Assembly (NCBI RefSeq): GCF_030450055.1
Contig: NZ_CP118480.1
Coordinates: 3,595,501 to 3,659,500, forward strand
Direction: 5' to 3'
DNA: 64,000 nt
Origin: Gallaecimonas kandeliae
GTDB taxonomy: Bacteria; Pseudomonadota; Gammaproteobacteria; Enterobacterales; Gallaecimonadaceae
In this document: piece by piece, positions 27,568 to 36,134 of the stretch
Layout: every line of letters begins with the position of its first letter
How positions within the stretch are numbered: the first letter of the stretch is position 1
Notes under the pieces: model-generated
The model's database searches: none
Seen by the model: only the letters and a program-made list of their open reading frames with translations
What the model was told of the DNA's origin: nothing
Made by a program: the position numbers and the translations under genes

Positions 27568-29136
27568 ATGGTCTCGCGGATCCCCAAGAATTGGCTGGCA
27601 GTAATGGGCGCCCTGGTGGGCGCTTTCATGGCCATATTGGATATCCAGATCACCAACTCCTCCCTCAAGGAGATCCAGGGGGCCCTTGGGGCCACCCTGT
27701 CCGAATCCTCCTGGATCGCCACCGCCTATCTGGTGGCGGAAATGATCGCCATACCCCTGACCGGCTTCTTCACCCGCTGGCTGTCGCCCCGGCGCTACCT
27801 GCTGTGGAACAGCGCCGGCTTCGTGCTGGCCTCCCTGGCCTGTTCCTTCAGCTGGAACCTGGAGTCCATGATCGCCTTCCGGGCCCTGCAGGGTTTCACC
27901 GGCGGCGCCCTGATCCCCATGGCCTTCACCTTGATCATGACGCTGCTGCCCAAGGAAAAGCAGCCGGTGGGCATGGCCCTGTTCGGGGTCACCGCCACCT
28001 TCGCCCCCTCCATAGGCCCCACCCTGGGCGGTTGGCTTACCGCCACCTTCAGCTGGCACTACCTCTTCTACCTCAACGTGCTGCCGGGGCTGCTGGTGAT
28101 GGCGCTGCTGGCCATGGGCCTGGACAAGCGTGACCGCGACGACGACGAGCTGGGCCGCATCGACATCTTCGGCATGATCACCATGGCCCTGGGCCTGGGC
28201 GCCCTGGAAGTGGTGCTGGAGGAAGGCTCTAGGGACGACTGGTTCGACGCCGAATACATCCGCTGGCTGTCGGTGATCTCCGCCGTCAGCCTGGTGCTCT
28301 TCGTCTGGCGCCAGTTCAGCACCAAGTTCCCCCTGGTGAACCTGAAGCTGTTCCGCAACAGCGACTTCACCAAGGCCTGCCTGGCCTACTTCGCCCTGGG
28401 CGCCGGCCTCTTCGGCTCCGTCTACATGGTGCCGCTGTTCCTGGCCCAGGTGCACGACTACAACGCCATGCAGATCGGCCTGGTGCTGATGTGGGTGGGC
28501 TTCCCGCAGCTGCCGCTGTTCCCGGTGATCCCCAAGCTGGTGAACAAGGTGGACCCCCGCTACCTGGTATTCGCCGGCTTCGTGGGTATCGCCATCAGCA
28601 TGTGGATGAACATCAACATGTCGGTGCTCTACGACGGCGCCTTCCTGATCCCGGCGCTGCTGGTCAGGGCCATGTCCCAGCCCTTCATGATGGTGCCGCT
28701 GTCCATCATCGCCACCCAGAACATCTCCAAGGAGGAGGCCCCCTCGGCCTCCACCCTGCTCAACGTGATGCGCAACCTCGGCGGCGCCGTCGGCATCGCC
28801 ATGCTGGCCACCCTGCTGGACGTGCGCAGCCGCCACTACCTCTGGCAGGTCAAGGAGACCCTGGTCACCGGCTCCCAGAACCTCCACGACTGGATGGCCC
28901 AGGCCAGCCAGATGATGGTGGCCCAGGGCGGCAGCAGCAACCAGGCTTATGGCCTGCTGATGCAGGAGATCAAGAAGCAGGCCGCCGTCATGGCCTACAA
29001 CGACGGCTTCCTGCTGATGGGTGGCCTGCTCTTCATCGCCGCCCTGTCGGTGATCGCCATCAAGCCCGCCCATAAGCAGCAGGCCCAGCCCCAATCCCAG
29101 GCCGACAGTCCCCAGGTCGAAAAGCAGGCAGCCTGA
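27568..29136 (+). CDS. emrB: EmrB-type DHA2 drug-efflux transporter
   Basis: 522-residue, 14-helix major-facilitator transporter of the DHA2 group, a proton-driven exporter of hydrophobic toxic compounds working with the EmrA-type adaptor. The N-terminal signature LDIQITNSSLKEIQGALGAT matches DHA2 (LDxTIVN-like), the motif C region reads GPTLGGWLTATFSWHYLFYLN, and helix-rich segments alternate to the end. It is directly after the adaptor gene. No outer-membrane channel gene is adjacent, so a TolC encoded elsewhere is presumed. Confidence 0.92.
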   Translation: MVSRIPKNWLAVMGALVGAFMAILDIQITNSSLKEIQGALGATLSESSWIATAYLVAEMIAIPLTGFFTRWLSPRRYLLWNSAGFVLASLACSFSWNLESMIAFRALQGFTGGALIPMAFTLIMTLLPKEKQPVGMALFGVTATFAPSIGPTLGGWLTATFSWHYLFYLNVLPGLLVMALLAMGLDKRDRDDDELGRIDIFGMITMALGLGALEVVLEEGSRDDWFDAEYIRWLSVISAVSLVLFVWRQFSTKFPLVNLKLFRNSDFTKACLAYFALGAGLFGSVYMVPLFLAQVHDYNAMQIGLVLMWVGFPQLPLFPVIPKLVNKVDPRYLVFAGFVGIAISMWMNINMSVLYDGAFLIPALLVRAMSQPFMMVPLSIIATQNISKEEAPSASTLLNVMRNLGGAVGIAMLATLLDVRSRHYLWQVKETLVTGSQNLHDWMAQASQMMVAQGGSSNQAYGLLMQEIKKQAAVMAYNDGFLLMGGLLFIAALSVIAIKPAHKQQAQPQSQADSPQVEKQAA

Positions 29137-29178
29137 AAAAATTGTGATAAAACATCCGGATACCAGAAGGAGATCCGG

Positions 29179-29252
29179 GTGAAAGCCCCTGCCCCCTGTT
29201 GCTTCTCGCCCTGCCGGCCCTGGCCCAGGGCGATCTCGCCGCCCGCCTCTGA
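29179..29252 (+). pseudogene. Possible remnant of a signal-peptide gene
   Basis: A GTG at 29179 has an AAGGAG Shine-Dalgarno 8-9 nt upstream. In its present frame it yields 39 unremarkable residues ending at 29298. A one-base shift near the C-rich run at about 29192 gives instead a typical Sec signal peptide (LLLLALPALAQGDLAARL) ended by TGA at 29250-29252. This looks like a frameshifted start of an exported-protein gene whose body has been lost. The rest of the 219-nt gap before the next gene holds nothing else I can support. Confidence 0.35.
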
Positions 29253-29355
29253 GGCCGTTGCCAGGCATTCACCCCGCACCAGGAGCCTTTGGTCCTGATG
29301 CCATTGCCTGGCAACGCCATATCCGCACACTGGGGAAAAACACCAAGGACTATCC

Positions 29356-31107
29356 ATGAACCGCATCGCACCCGTCGCCGCCCTCTGCCTGGCCCTGCTG
29401 GGCGGCTGCGCCCAGACCCAGCAGCCCCAGGCCAGCTCTGCCGAGATCCAGCACAGCGCCCTGGCGGCCCTGATGGACCAGTACTGGCAGGCCGCCGGCC
29501 ACTATGACGAGCTGATCGCCAGCAGCGATAACCCCCTGCGCAGCGCCGGCACCCTGCCGGACCTGTCCCCCAAGGCCCTGGCCGACCAGGACGCCTACTG
29601 GCAGCGGCTCAAGGCCAGCATAGTGGCCGTGCCCACCGCCAGCCTCGACGACCAGGACAGGATCTCCAAGACCATGCTGCTCTACGAGCTGGATGACCGC
29701 CTGGACAGCTACCGCTTCGGCGCCCAGATGATGCCGCTGACCTCCGAGTACGGTTTCTGGGCCGACATCGCCGACATGAAGAGCCAGATGCGCTTCAAGG
29801 ACGACGGCGACTACGACCGCTACCTCGGCGCCCTGGCCGGGGTGCCCCGCTACATGGCCCAGCAGACCCATTGGCTGCAAGAAGGCCTGACCAAGGGCAT
29901 CACCCAACCCAAGGCGGTACTGGGCCTGGTGGGCCAGAACATCCAGTCCTACACCAAGGCCGAGCAGTTCCTGAGCCCCTTCGACAAGCTGCCGGACGGC
30001 GACCCGCGCAAGGCCAAGGCCAAGGCCCTGGTGGAAAAGCAGGTGCTGCCCGCCTTCCAGCAGTTCCATGACTTCATGGTCGACACTTACATACCCGGCG
30101 CCCGCGACAGCATAGGCCTCTCCGAGCTGCCCAATGGCCGCGCCTGGTACAAGAACCGCATCCAGCACTACGTGACCCTGGACATCAGCCCCGAGGAGGT
30201 CCACCAGCTGGGGCTGAGCGAGATGGCCCGCATCCACAAGGAGATGGACGCCATCATCAAGGAGCTGCACTTCAAGGGCAGCTTCCAGGACTTCCTGCAC
30301 TTCCTGCGCACCGATCCCCGGTTCTACGTGGACAGCCCCGAGCAGCTGCTCAAGGAAGCCTCCTGGTACGCCAAGCGCGCCGACGAGCTGCTGCCCCGCT
30401 ACTTCGGCAAGCTGCCCCGCAAGACCTACGGCGTCGAGCCGGTGCCGGCGGCCATAGCCCCCAACTACACCACGGGCCGCTATTCCGGCTCGGCCAGTGA
30501 CGACAGGCCGGGGGAATACTGGGTCAACACCTACGCCCTCAACGTGCGGCCCCTCTACGAGCTGCCGGCCCTGACGCTGCACGAGGCCGTGCCCGGCCAC
30601 CACCTGCAGATCAGCCTCGCCCAGGAACTGACCGACCTGCCGCCCTTCCGCCGCGAGGCCTACATCAGCGCCTTCGGCGAGGGCTGGGGCCTCTACTGCG
30701 AACACCTGGGGGTGGAAGCGGGTTACTACCACACCCCTTACGAGCGCTTCGGCCAGCTGATCTTCGACGCCTGGCGCGCCGCCCGCCTGGTGGTGGACAC
30801 CGGCATCCACTGGTACGGCTGGAGCCGCGAGCGGGCCTTGCAGTACATGGCCGACAATACAGGCCTGGCGCTGCATAACGTCCAGACCGAGACCGACCGC
30901 TACATCAGCTGGCCGGCCCAGGCCCTATCCTACAAGCTGGGCGAGCTGACCATAGAGCGGCTGCGGGCCAAGGCCGAGAAGGAACTGGGGCCGAAATTCG
31001 ATATCCGCCGCTTCCACGACGCGCTCTTGGCCAACGGCGCCATCCCCCTGTCCACCATGGAGCGGGAGATCGATGCCTTTATTGCCCGTGAGAAGGTTCG
31101 GAAGTGA
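29356..31107 (+). CDS. DUF885-family lipoprotein, probable metallohydrolase
   Basis: 583-residue lipoprotein with lipobox LLGGC (cysteine at about residue 18). The DUF885 family resembles carboxypeptidase-like metallopeptidases. The key zinc motif HEAVPGHHLQ is at about 413-422, followed by FGEGWGLYCEHLGVEAGYY carrying the downstream glutamates, and RLVVDTGIHWYGWSRERAL near residue 475. The protein is likely anchored in the envelope and acts on peptides. The ATG follows AAGGA by 7 nt; a strong terminator follows the gene. The substrate is unknown. Confidence 0.87.
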   Translation: MNRIAPVAALCLALLGGCAQTQQPQASSAEIQHSALAALMDQYWQAAGHYDELIASSDNPLRSAGTLPDLSPKALADQDAYWQRLKASIVAVPTASLDDQDRISKTMLLYELDDRLDSYRFGAQMMPLTSEYGFWADIADMKSQMRFKDDGDYDRYLGALAGVPRYMAQQTHWLQEGLTKGITQPKAVLGLVGQNIQSYTKAEQFLSPFDKLPDGDPRKAKAKALVEKQVLPAFQQFHDFMVDTYIPGARDSIGLSELPNGRAWYKNRIQHYVTLDISPEEVHQLGLSEMARIHKEMDAIIKELHFKGSFQDFLHFLRTDPRFYVDSPEQLLKEASWYAKRADELLPRYFGKLPRKTYGVEPVPAAIAPNYTTGRYSGSASDDRPGEYWVNTYALNVRPLYELPALTLHEAVPGHHLQISLAQELTDLPPFRREAYISAFGEGWGLYCEHLGVEAGYYHTPYERFGQLIFDAWRAARLVVDTGIHWYGWSRERALQYMADNTGLALHNVQTETDRYISWPAQALSYKLGELTIERLRAKAEKELGPKFDIRRFHDALLANGAIPLSTMEREIDAFIAREKVRK

Positions 31108-31144
31108 TTGAAGGGGACTGGCGTCCCCTTTCATCCCCGCAAAA

Positions 31145-31170
31145 AGCCTCCTGTTCAAGGGGGCTTTTTT
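31145..31170 (+). terminator. Terminator after the DUF885 gene
   Basis: AGCCTCC-TGTTCAA-GGGGGCT hairpin (one T-G pair) preceded by A5 and followed by T6. Confidence 0.85.
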
Positions 31171-31252
31171 GTTTACTTAAGGCTTATCTATCAGTAGCTT
31201 GGTTGCTGAGCAGAGAAGGAACAGACAGGCCCTTTGGCGACGCAGATGGAAG

Positions 31253-31700
31253 TTCTGAGGGCGGTAGCGTGGGTTTTGACATGACTGCCTAGCTTGCCGC
31301 TACAAACGGGTCCCGAGTTGGAAGCCGTCCATGGCGGTTCATTCCGGCTCGCCCTTCCAGAGGCTCGCGCGAAGCAGCATGAAAGCATGCTTTCATTTCG
31401 AGCTTCGCCCCGGCGGCACGGCTGTTTGTTCGCGGGGGGCGCCCCGCAGGCACGGCTTTATTGCCGGGTCCCGCCCCGGCGGGCGGGTTACTTTCTCTCT
31501 GTGCAAGAGAAAGTAACCAAAGAGGGCACCCCCGCTTCCGCCGCCGCTGCGCGGTGCCCTCACGTCCAGCTGCTTGCCAGGAACCGGTTCATACGCGTGT
31601 CCAGACGCGTATTCACCTGTCTCGCCGTCCATGGCTCGACTTCCTTCACGCAGCCTCCCGCTCGGCGGCTCCAAGGGGGATAGAGCCCCCGCCCCCACCG
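31253..31700 (+). repeat. Composite GC-rich repeat, left copy A
   Basis: A non-coding block with several parts that recur elsewhere in the window. It opens with GGGCGGTAGCGTGGGTTTT (also, slightly changed, at about 32192). It then has a stretch at about 31326-31415 whose reverse complement recurs at 36710-36795, a GC-rich GGGGGGCGCCCC core, and a 12-bp-stem hairpin GGTTACTTTCTC/GAGAAAGTAACC (31486-31518). The final segment (CGTATTCACCTG, CGGCGGCTCCAAGGGG) recurs in copies B, C and E. Any ORFs here are artefacts of the repeats. Together with 31171-31252 it fills the gap between the DUF885 terminator and the RebB-type gene. Confidence 0.75.
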
Positions 31701-31773
31701 GCAGGCCATGGTCTACTATTCCAATCACGCAGCTTCGATGCTGCCTTTCCACACAGTACAAGGAGCGTTTCTC

Positions 31774-32064
31774 ATGGCTATACCAACCCCCGTCAACGGC
31801 CAGATCACCGATTCCGTTACCCAGGCGGCGGCCAGGTTGTCGGACGACAGCCAGGTGCTGGGCACCGTCAGCCAACTGCTGGTCAGCATCTCCCACGCCT
31901 TGGGTGAGGCAGACCGCCACGGCCAAGCCATCCGCGCCGGGCACAGCCACCAGGGCCACAGCGCCGCCTATGAGATCATCGAGAAGGCCTTTGAAATGGC
32001 CAAGGAAGAGATCCATGGGATCAGGGCGAAGCTCGAAGAGAAAGCACCGCTTTCTCGCAGCTGA
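31774..32064 (+). CDS. RebB-family (R-body type) protein, solitary
   Basis: 96-residue protein whose N-terminal half (MAIPTPVNGQITDSVTQ...) matches the RebB/R-body structural-protein family, whose members begin with VNxQITDxVTQ and polymerise into refractile ribbons. The rest (LVSISHALGEADRHGQAIRAGHSHQGHSAAYEIIEKAFEMAKEEI) is helical and weakly family-like. The ATG at 31774 has AAGGAG 8 nt upstream. No second reb gene or reb regulator is nearby, and it is squeezed between two copies of the composite repeat. Whether it forms an R-body alone is doubtful; the family call is from memory of the motif. Confidence 0.7.
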   Translation: MAIPTPVNGQITDSVTQAAARLSDDSQVLGTVSQLLVSISHALGEADRHGQAIRAGHSHQGHSAAYEIIEKAFEMAKEEIHGIRAKLEEKAPLSRS

Positions 32065-32187
32065 GCGCGAGTACACAGGATGTACGAGCCGGGTGCCTCG
32101 CCAGGACGGCTTCCCAAGGGGGGACCATCCGGTGCAACCCTGGGCGAGAATAATGATAGGGAAGAGTTCGATGATGGAGAGCTGCAA

Positions 32188-32465
32188 CTCAAGGGCGGTA
32201 GTGTGGTTTTTAATGTGCCTGCGGCACGGCTTTTGTTTGCGGGGGGCGCCCCGCGGCGCGGTACTTTTGCGGCAAAAGTACCCAAAACCCGGCCCCACGC
32301 TTCGCTTCTCCTTCGCCTCTGGTCGTTATCAGACCACCGGCTCATACGCGCTCCCGGCACGTATTCACCTGCCTCGACGTCCCTGTCTCGGCTGGCCTTT
32401 CACTTCCGGCGGCTCAGCGCTGCGCTTAACGGGGCGAAGAGCCTGTATCGACCAGCCCGGTTAGC
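32188..32465 (+). repeat. Composite GC-rich repeat, left copy B
   Basis: Same orientation as copy A. It opens with AAGGGCGGTAGTGTGG, has a GGGGGGCGCCCCGC core and a 10-bp-stem hairpin GGTACTTTTG/CAAAAGTACC (32260-32282). Then come CTCATACGCGCTCCCGGCAC, GTATTCACCTGCCTCGACG and CCGGCGGCTCAGCGCTGCGC. The reverse complement of this last part is present in copies C and E on the other side of the AT-rich genes. Nothing coding is convincing between 32065 and 32705; the remaining bases up to 32705 show only the drop in GC that marks the island edge. Confidence 0.75.
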
Positions 32466-32705
32466 TACTTCAAGGCCGCCAGTTTCGTTCAGGATTTTTG
32501 GACGGGAATACAGTATATCCAGCCGGGGAGTGGCAGTTTGGCACCTTTATCACGGATGCCGGCTCGTTTTTGCGCAGCGATGCCAGGGGAGACACAGTGA
32601 TAACCATGAAGATCAATGGGTTAACCTCCCCCTTGAAGTGGTCTAATGAGTAAGAACGAGCCGGCTTCATAACTATTGTCATGGTTCAAAAAGGGAACGC
32701 AGCTA

Positions 32706-33086
32706 ATGTTAGCGATATTTACTGGATTGCTTGGAACTTTGATTGGCTTATTTTTTGGCAATCGATTGGCATTAGGGCGAGAGAAAAGGAAAGAATTTAA
32801 TGAAATTGCTTTGCCTATTTTTGAAGTTCTGGAAAAGCAAAGGATTTCCGCTAAAAGTGGCTCTTTTCCAAATAGCGCAAATTCCTTTGGGGAGAACTCT
32901 CTTATAGGGTTAAAGCAACATATATCTTCTTCAAAATATAAAAGGCTAGATATTTCTCTAGCCAATTATGTGCAAGCAAAGAAATCCTGTGGCACCTTCA
33001 ATTCGGTCGGAGACTATGATTTCAACAAACCCGACGTTCTAATTTCGGCAATAGAAGATCTACAAAAATATGTTCGTCGTAAGTAA
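32706..33086 (+). CDS. Small membrane-anchored protein, first gene of AT-rich island
   Basis: 126-residue protein with one N-terminal transmembrane helix (MLAIFTGLLGTLIGLFFGNRLAL), then a positively charged stop (GREKRKEF) and a soluble cytoplasmic part. I do not recognise a named family. Codon use is AT-rich, unlike the flanking genome. The ATG at 32706 is preferred because an AGGGA lies 9 nt upstream; a TTG at 32676 would add ten residues but has no ribosome site. An attC-like element follows the stop. Confidence 0.65.
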   Translation: MLAIFTGLLGTLIGLFFGNRLALGREKRKEFNEIALPIFEVLEKQRISAKSGSFPNSANSFGENSLIGLKQHISSSKYKRLDISLANYVQAKKSCGTFNSVGDYDFNKPDVLISAIEDLQKYVRRK

Positions 33087-33088
33087 CC

Positions 33089-33143
33089 ATAACAAACCGC
33101 AGCAATCGCTCCACTTTGTCTGCCCCTGTACGGGGCGTTATAC
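33089..33143 (+). other. attC-like spacer 1
   Basis: Begins ATAACAAACCG and ends CGGGGCGTTATAC: outer arms ATAAC/GTTAT are complementary, ends resemble integron attC core sites (TAACAA... and GCGTTAT), and an internal GCCCC/GGGGC hairpin is present. It starts 3 nt after a stop codon and is followed by the next gene's leader, as in cassette arrays. Confidence 0.5.
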
Positions 33144-33165
33144 ATAAAAGAGATCGTAGAGGCGT

Positions 33166-33987
33166 ATGAGCAAAGGAATCACAAGCACAGAAGGACTGAT
33201 TAGAAAGGTCTTCAGCCTTTCCAAGGCTGATGATGAATTACTTTTCTATCGAGGACATTCTGACAAAGATAAGTACAAGCTTGAGCCATCGTTACACAGG
33301 AAGACTAAACATATAGAAAATGAGGCCGTTATGTTTAGGGAGCTATTAATATCAAATCCATCTGACTTTATAGGTGACTTGTCCGCCCTAGATAAACTAG
33401 TAAGAATGCAGCATCATTCATTGCCTACTCGCTTGCTTGATATAAGCTCAAATCCACTAATGGCGCTTTATTTTGCTACCAAAAGCAAACCCGACAAAAC
33501 CGGCCAAATTATTGTTTTTAGGATCAAGAAAAATGAGGTTAAGTTCTTCGATAGTGATACGGCGAGTTGTATTTCTAATCTTGCTAGGCTGCCGAAAGAT
33601 GATAAAGAAAAACTTAATCTAACCCTTGGCATCGATGATTTCAATGAAACCGAAGAGGCAAAAAGGTTGGTTCATTTGATTAAGGAAGAAAAGCCATTTT
33701 TCTTAAGCCGATTAATTCCAGGCGATCTTGAATCAATTGTTTGCGTAAAAGGGAAGATGAATAACAACAGAATTTTATCTCAGTCAGGTGCTTTTTTGCT
33801 TTTTGGTCGTAATGCGGTGCTTCCTGAGGCCGGCACCACTTCTATAGGTGTTGAACGCATCGACATCAATAAGGATGCAAAGGAGAAAATACTCGGCGAA
33901 CTGGATAGCTTGAATATCAATGAAAGCACGGCGTTTCCTTACATTGAAAATTCAGCGAAATATATATCGAGCAAATATAGCACATAA
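33166..33987 (+). CDS. FRG-domain protein
   Basis: 273-residue protein with a full FRG domain, named for its Phe-Arg-Gly-like motif, here YRGHSD at about residues 28-33. The second conserved block is MQHHSLPTRLLDISSNPLMALYFA (about 82-105), and VFRIKK follows. FRG domains are widespread in phage-defence islands and mobile regions, and their biochemical role is not settled. It is AT-rich, on the same strand as its island neighbours, and bounded by attC-like spacers on both sides. Its TAA stop forms the start of the second one. No nuclease or protease domain is fused to it. Confidence 0.85.
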   Translation: MSKGITSTEGLIRKVFSLSKADDELLFYRGHSDKDKYKLEPSLHRKTKHIENEAVMFRELLISNPSDFIGDLSALDKLVRMQHHSLPTRLLDISSNPLMALYFATKSKPDKTGQIIVFRIKKNEVKFFDSDTASCISNLARLPKDDKEKLNLTLGIDDFNETEEAKRLVHLIKEEKPFFLSRLIPGDLESIVCVKGKMNNNRILSQSGAFLLFGRNAVLPEAGTTSIGVERIDINKDAKEKILGELDSLNINESTAFPYIENSAKYISSKYST

Positions 33988-34049
33988 CAATGCCATGATC
34001 GCGAATGACAAAAATCTACGCTGCGTTCCGCTTTTTTCTCCGGTTATAG
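33984..34049 (+). other. attC-like spacer 2
   Basis: Begins ATAACAATGCC, with the FRG gene stop codon TAA inside it, and ends CCGGTTATAG. The outer ATAAC/GTTAT arms pair; the interior pairs poorly, so this is a degenerate candidate. Confidence 0.4.
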
Positions 34050-34079
34050 TAGTCATTAGAGTTTTGAAAGGAAATCAAT

Positions 34080-35399
34080 ATGCCATCTAGTGAATTTTCA
34101 TATTGTTCGTGGTGCTTTCAGAAGACCAGGCACATACTGCTTGAGCAGAACTATTTAAGAAGGAACCTATATAAATGTTCTTCCTGTGAAAAGAAAACCC
34201 TCGAATGTCGTTTTTGCAAAAGTATGGCAAGGGGTGGCGAGTGGGATAATGAGCTTTGTGCTGAGCATGATGGTTCAATAGCAAGCTTTGAAAGGCTTTC
34301 GTTACAATTAAATGACATTACAGATTATGAAGAAATATTTAGAAGAGATGCAGTCAACATACAAAAAGTTGGAACAATCGCAGCCCTAAGCATTGGTGGC
34401 GCTGCAGTTCTTGGTCCCATTGCACTAGCAGCGGCTCCAGCAATTGGTGGAGCCATAGGAACAAGCATTTTAGGGTTGTCTGGTGCGGCTGCAACTAATG
34501 CTGGTTTAGCTGCAGTAGGTGGTGGTTCCTTAGCTGCAGGTGGCCTTGGAATGGCTGGTGGGGCTGCAATATTAGGAGCTACCGGCGCTGCACTCGGCGG
34601 GACTGCTGGTGGTGTAATTTCTAATAGTTATTTCAAAGACGTTGACGGTTTCGAAATTGAGCTTATTAAAAAAGGAAAAGGAGCTAAGGTTTTATTCATT
34701 GACGGATTCCTAACTGAAAAAAAACCAACCCCTTCAGATTGGGAAGAATCGCTGGCTAAAATGTACCCTGATAATCCATGGTATTACGTCAGGTGGGAGT
34801 CAAAAAGACTTTACGACATAGGTAAAAATTTATCCGCTCATGGCGGCAAAGTAGCAGCTCAAAAATTAATAACAGAGTGGGCAAAAAAAGCTGCAAAACA
34901 GGCCGCTAAACGCCTTGGGCCTGTTGGAAATGTAATGACTGCTCTGGGGTTGGCTTCTAATCCATGGAGTATTGCTTTGGTTAAGGCAGGCCAAACAGGG
35001 GTTCTTTTAGCGGACATTATTGCGAGAACAAATTCGGAATACATTTTGTTTGGACACTCACTTGGCGCAAGGGTGATTTACTATGCGCTAGAAACTTTGA
35101 GCACTAAAAAATCAAACTACATCACAGATGCCCATTTGCTTGGAGGTGCTGTTGGAAACAAAGCAGAGGACTGGAACAAAGCTATATTAGCGACCAATGG
35201 CCAAATCAATAATTATTACAGCACTAACGACTGGGTACTGGCGACATTCTACAAGGCTGGGACGTTTTTTGCTAGCAGCCCAATTGGAAGAAACCCTATT
35301 GAAACAGGTGCTGGAAAAATAGAAAATATAAACGTTTCAGATACTGTAGCCGGACATACAAAATACAAAGAGAACTTGAGTCGTTTTTGTAAAATATAA
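34080..35399 (+). CDS. Zinc-ribbon / glycine-rich / DUF726 hydrolase
   Basis: 439-residue three-part protein. Part 1 (1-65) holds two zinc-ribbon-like units: CxxC at 9-12 and 33-36, CxxC at 43-46 and CxxH at 60-63. Part 2 (about 98-182) is an Ala/Gly-rich hydrophobic stretch that could insert in membranes, resembling glycine-zipper segments of pore formers. Part 3 (about 190-435) is a DUF726/TMCO4-type alpha/beta-hydrolase with nucleophile elbow GHSLGAR (325-331), preceded by VLFIDGFLTE. Lipase-like action at a membrane is an inference. The gene is AT-rich and co-oriented with the FRG gene. Confidence 0.75.
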   Translation: MPSSEFSYCSWCFQKTRHILLEQNYLRRNLYKCSSCEKKTLECRFCKSMARGGEWDNELCAEHDGSIASFERLSLQLNDITDYEEIFRRDAVNIQKVGTIAALSIGGAAVLGPIALAAAPAIGGAIGTSILGLSGAAATNAGLAAVGGGSLAAGGLGMAGGAAILGATGAALGGTAGGVISNSYFKDVDGFEIELIKKGKGAKVLFIDGFLTEKKPTPSDWEESLAKMYPDNPWYYVRWESKRLYDIGKNLSAHGGKVAAQKLITEWAKKAAKQAAKRLGPVGNVMTALGLASNPWSIALVKAGQTGVLLADIIARTNSEYILFGHSLGARVIYYALETLSTKKSNYITDAHLLGGAVGNKAEDWNKAILATNGQINNYYSTNDWVLATFYKAGTFFASSPIGRNPIETGAGKIENINVSDTVAGHTKYKENLSRFCKI

Positions 35400-35407
35400 A
35401 AACAAGA

Positions 35408-35465
35408 TCTAATAAGTCAAATCACACGGATGCAGCATAGCTGCACCCGCGTTTGAAGCATTAGA
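35408..35465 (+). other. attC-like spacer 3
   Basis: Imperfect 58-nt inverted repeat: outer TCTAAT/ATTAGA, middle TCAAA/TTGA and CACGG/CCGCG, inner TGCAGC-ATA-GCTGCA. Bulged complementary arms of this size resemble a folded attC, but the conserved GTTRRRY end is changed to ATTAGAG. Confidence 0.45.
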
Positions 35466-35482
35466 GCCTACAGGAGAAAGTC

Positions 35483-36019
35483 ATGGAAAATAAAAATGAC
35501 AAGAAGCGCTTCCTCAGTTATGAGCTAGGCCTTCTTAGCCTTAAAGCTTCCCTTTCTACTAGGGATGGTGATGCCCCCGTCTATGCGAAGGGAATCAAGT
35601 CCCATCAGAGGAAGAAGGAAAAGAAGATTCTTCGTGCTGTACTTGAAAAGCTAGAGCAGAAGTACGCCAAGGGGGGTGTTACGGAAGATGAGCATATTGA
35701 GTTCATCAAGAACACTGCGGACGAGGTCACAAAAAAACTCGGGAACAAACTTCACAACGGCAGATTTAGAATTGGTATCGCCCAAAAGCTGATCAACCTG
35801 CACCTGAAATATCTTTGGGCAACTGGCTATATTGAAGAGCCACCGCATTGCCCAATTGATGGGATCATTCGCGATAAGGCGAAGATCACCTACGACTGGA
35901 CAACCAATGACTCCATTGATGATTATAAAAACGCCGTAACGGAACTCAGGGAAGTGGCAGGCAAGAGAGGTTTGTCCGTCTGGGAGCTTGAAGAATTTCG
36001 CCGAAGAGACGAAGAGTAG
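35483..36019 (+). CDS. Island protein with PPHCPxD motif, unknown function
   Basis: 178-residue soluble protein, very lysine-rich in its N-terminal half. A conserved-looking block lies at about 92-135: FRIGIAQKLINLHLKYLWATGYIEEPPHCPIDGII. I have the impression of similar PPHCP-D blocks in hypothetical proteins of mobile regions but can name no domain. The ATG follows AGGAGAAAG. It is intermediate in GC and flanked by spacer 3 upstream and a CTCTAACAAC-containing spacer downstream. Confidence 0.7.
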   Translation: MENKNDKKRFLSYELGLLSLKASLSTRDGDAPVYAKGIKSHQRKKEKKILRAVLEKLEQKYAKGGVTEDEHIEFIKNTADEVTKKLGNKLHNGRFRIGIAQKLINLHLKYLWATGYIEEPPHCPIDGIIRDKAKITYDWTTNDSIDDYKNAVTELREVAGKRGLSVWELEEFRRRDEE

Positions 36020-36134
36020 GCTCTAACAACTCTTTTCAGGCCGACGTTGGACCTCACCCGCTTTAACTAACTGGCTAAATTTTATCAAGTGCAATCTAAC
36101 AACGTAATGATGTTTTAGAATAGGCGGATAACAA

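Noticed and set aside
31393-32298. 301-codon minus-strand frame over the repeat/RebB region
   Set aside because: It runs through two repeat copies and antisense to the RebB-type gene; composition and structure are those of the repeat, and no ribosome site supports it.
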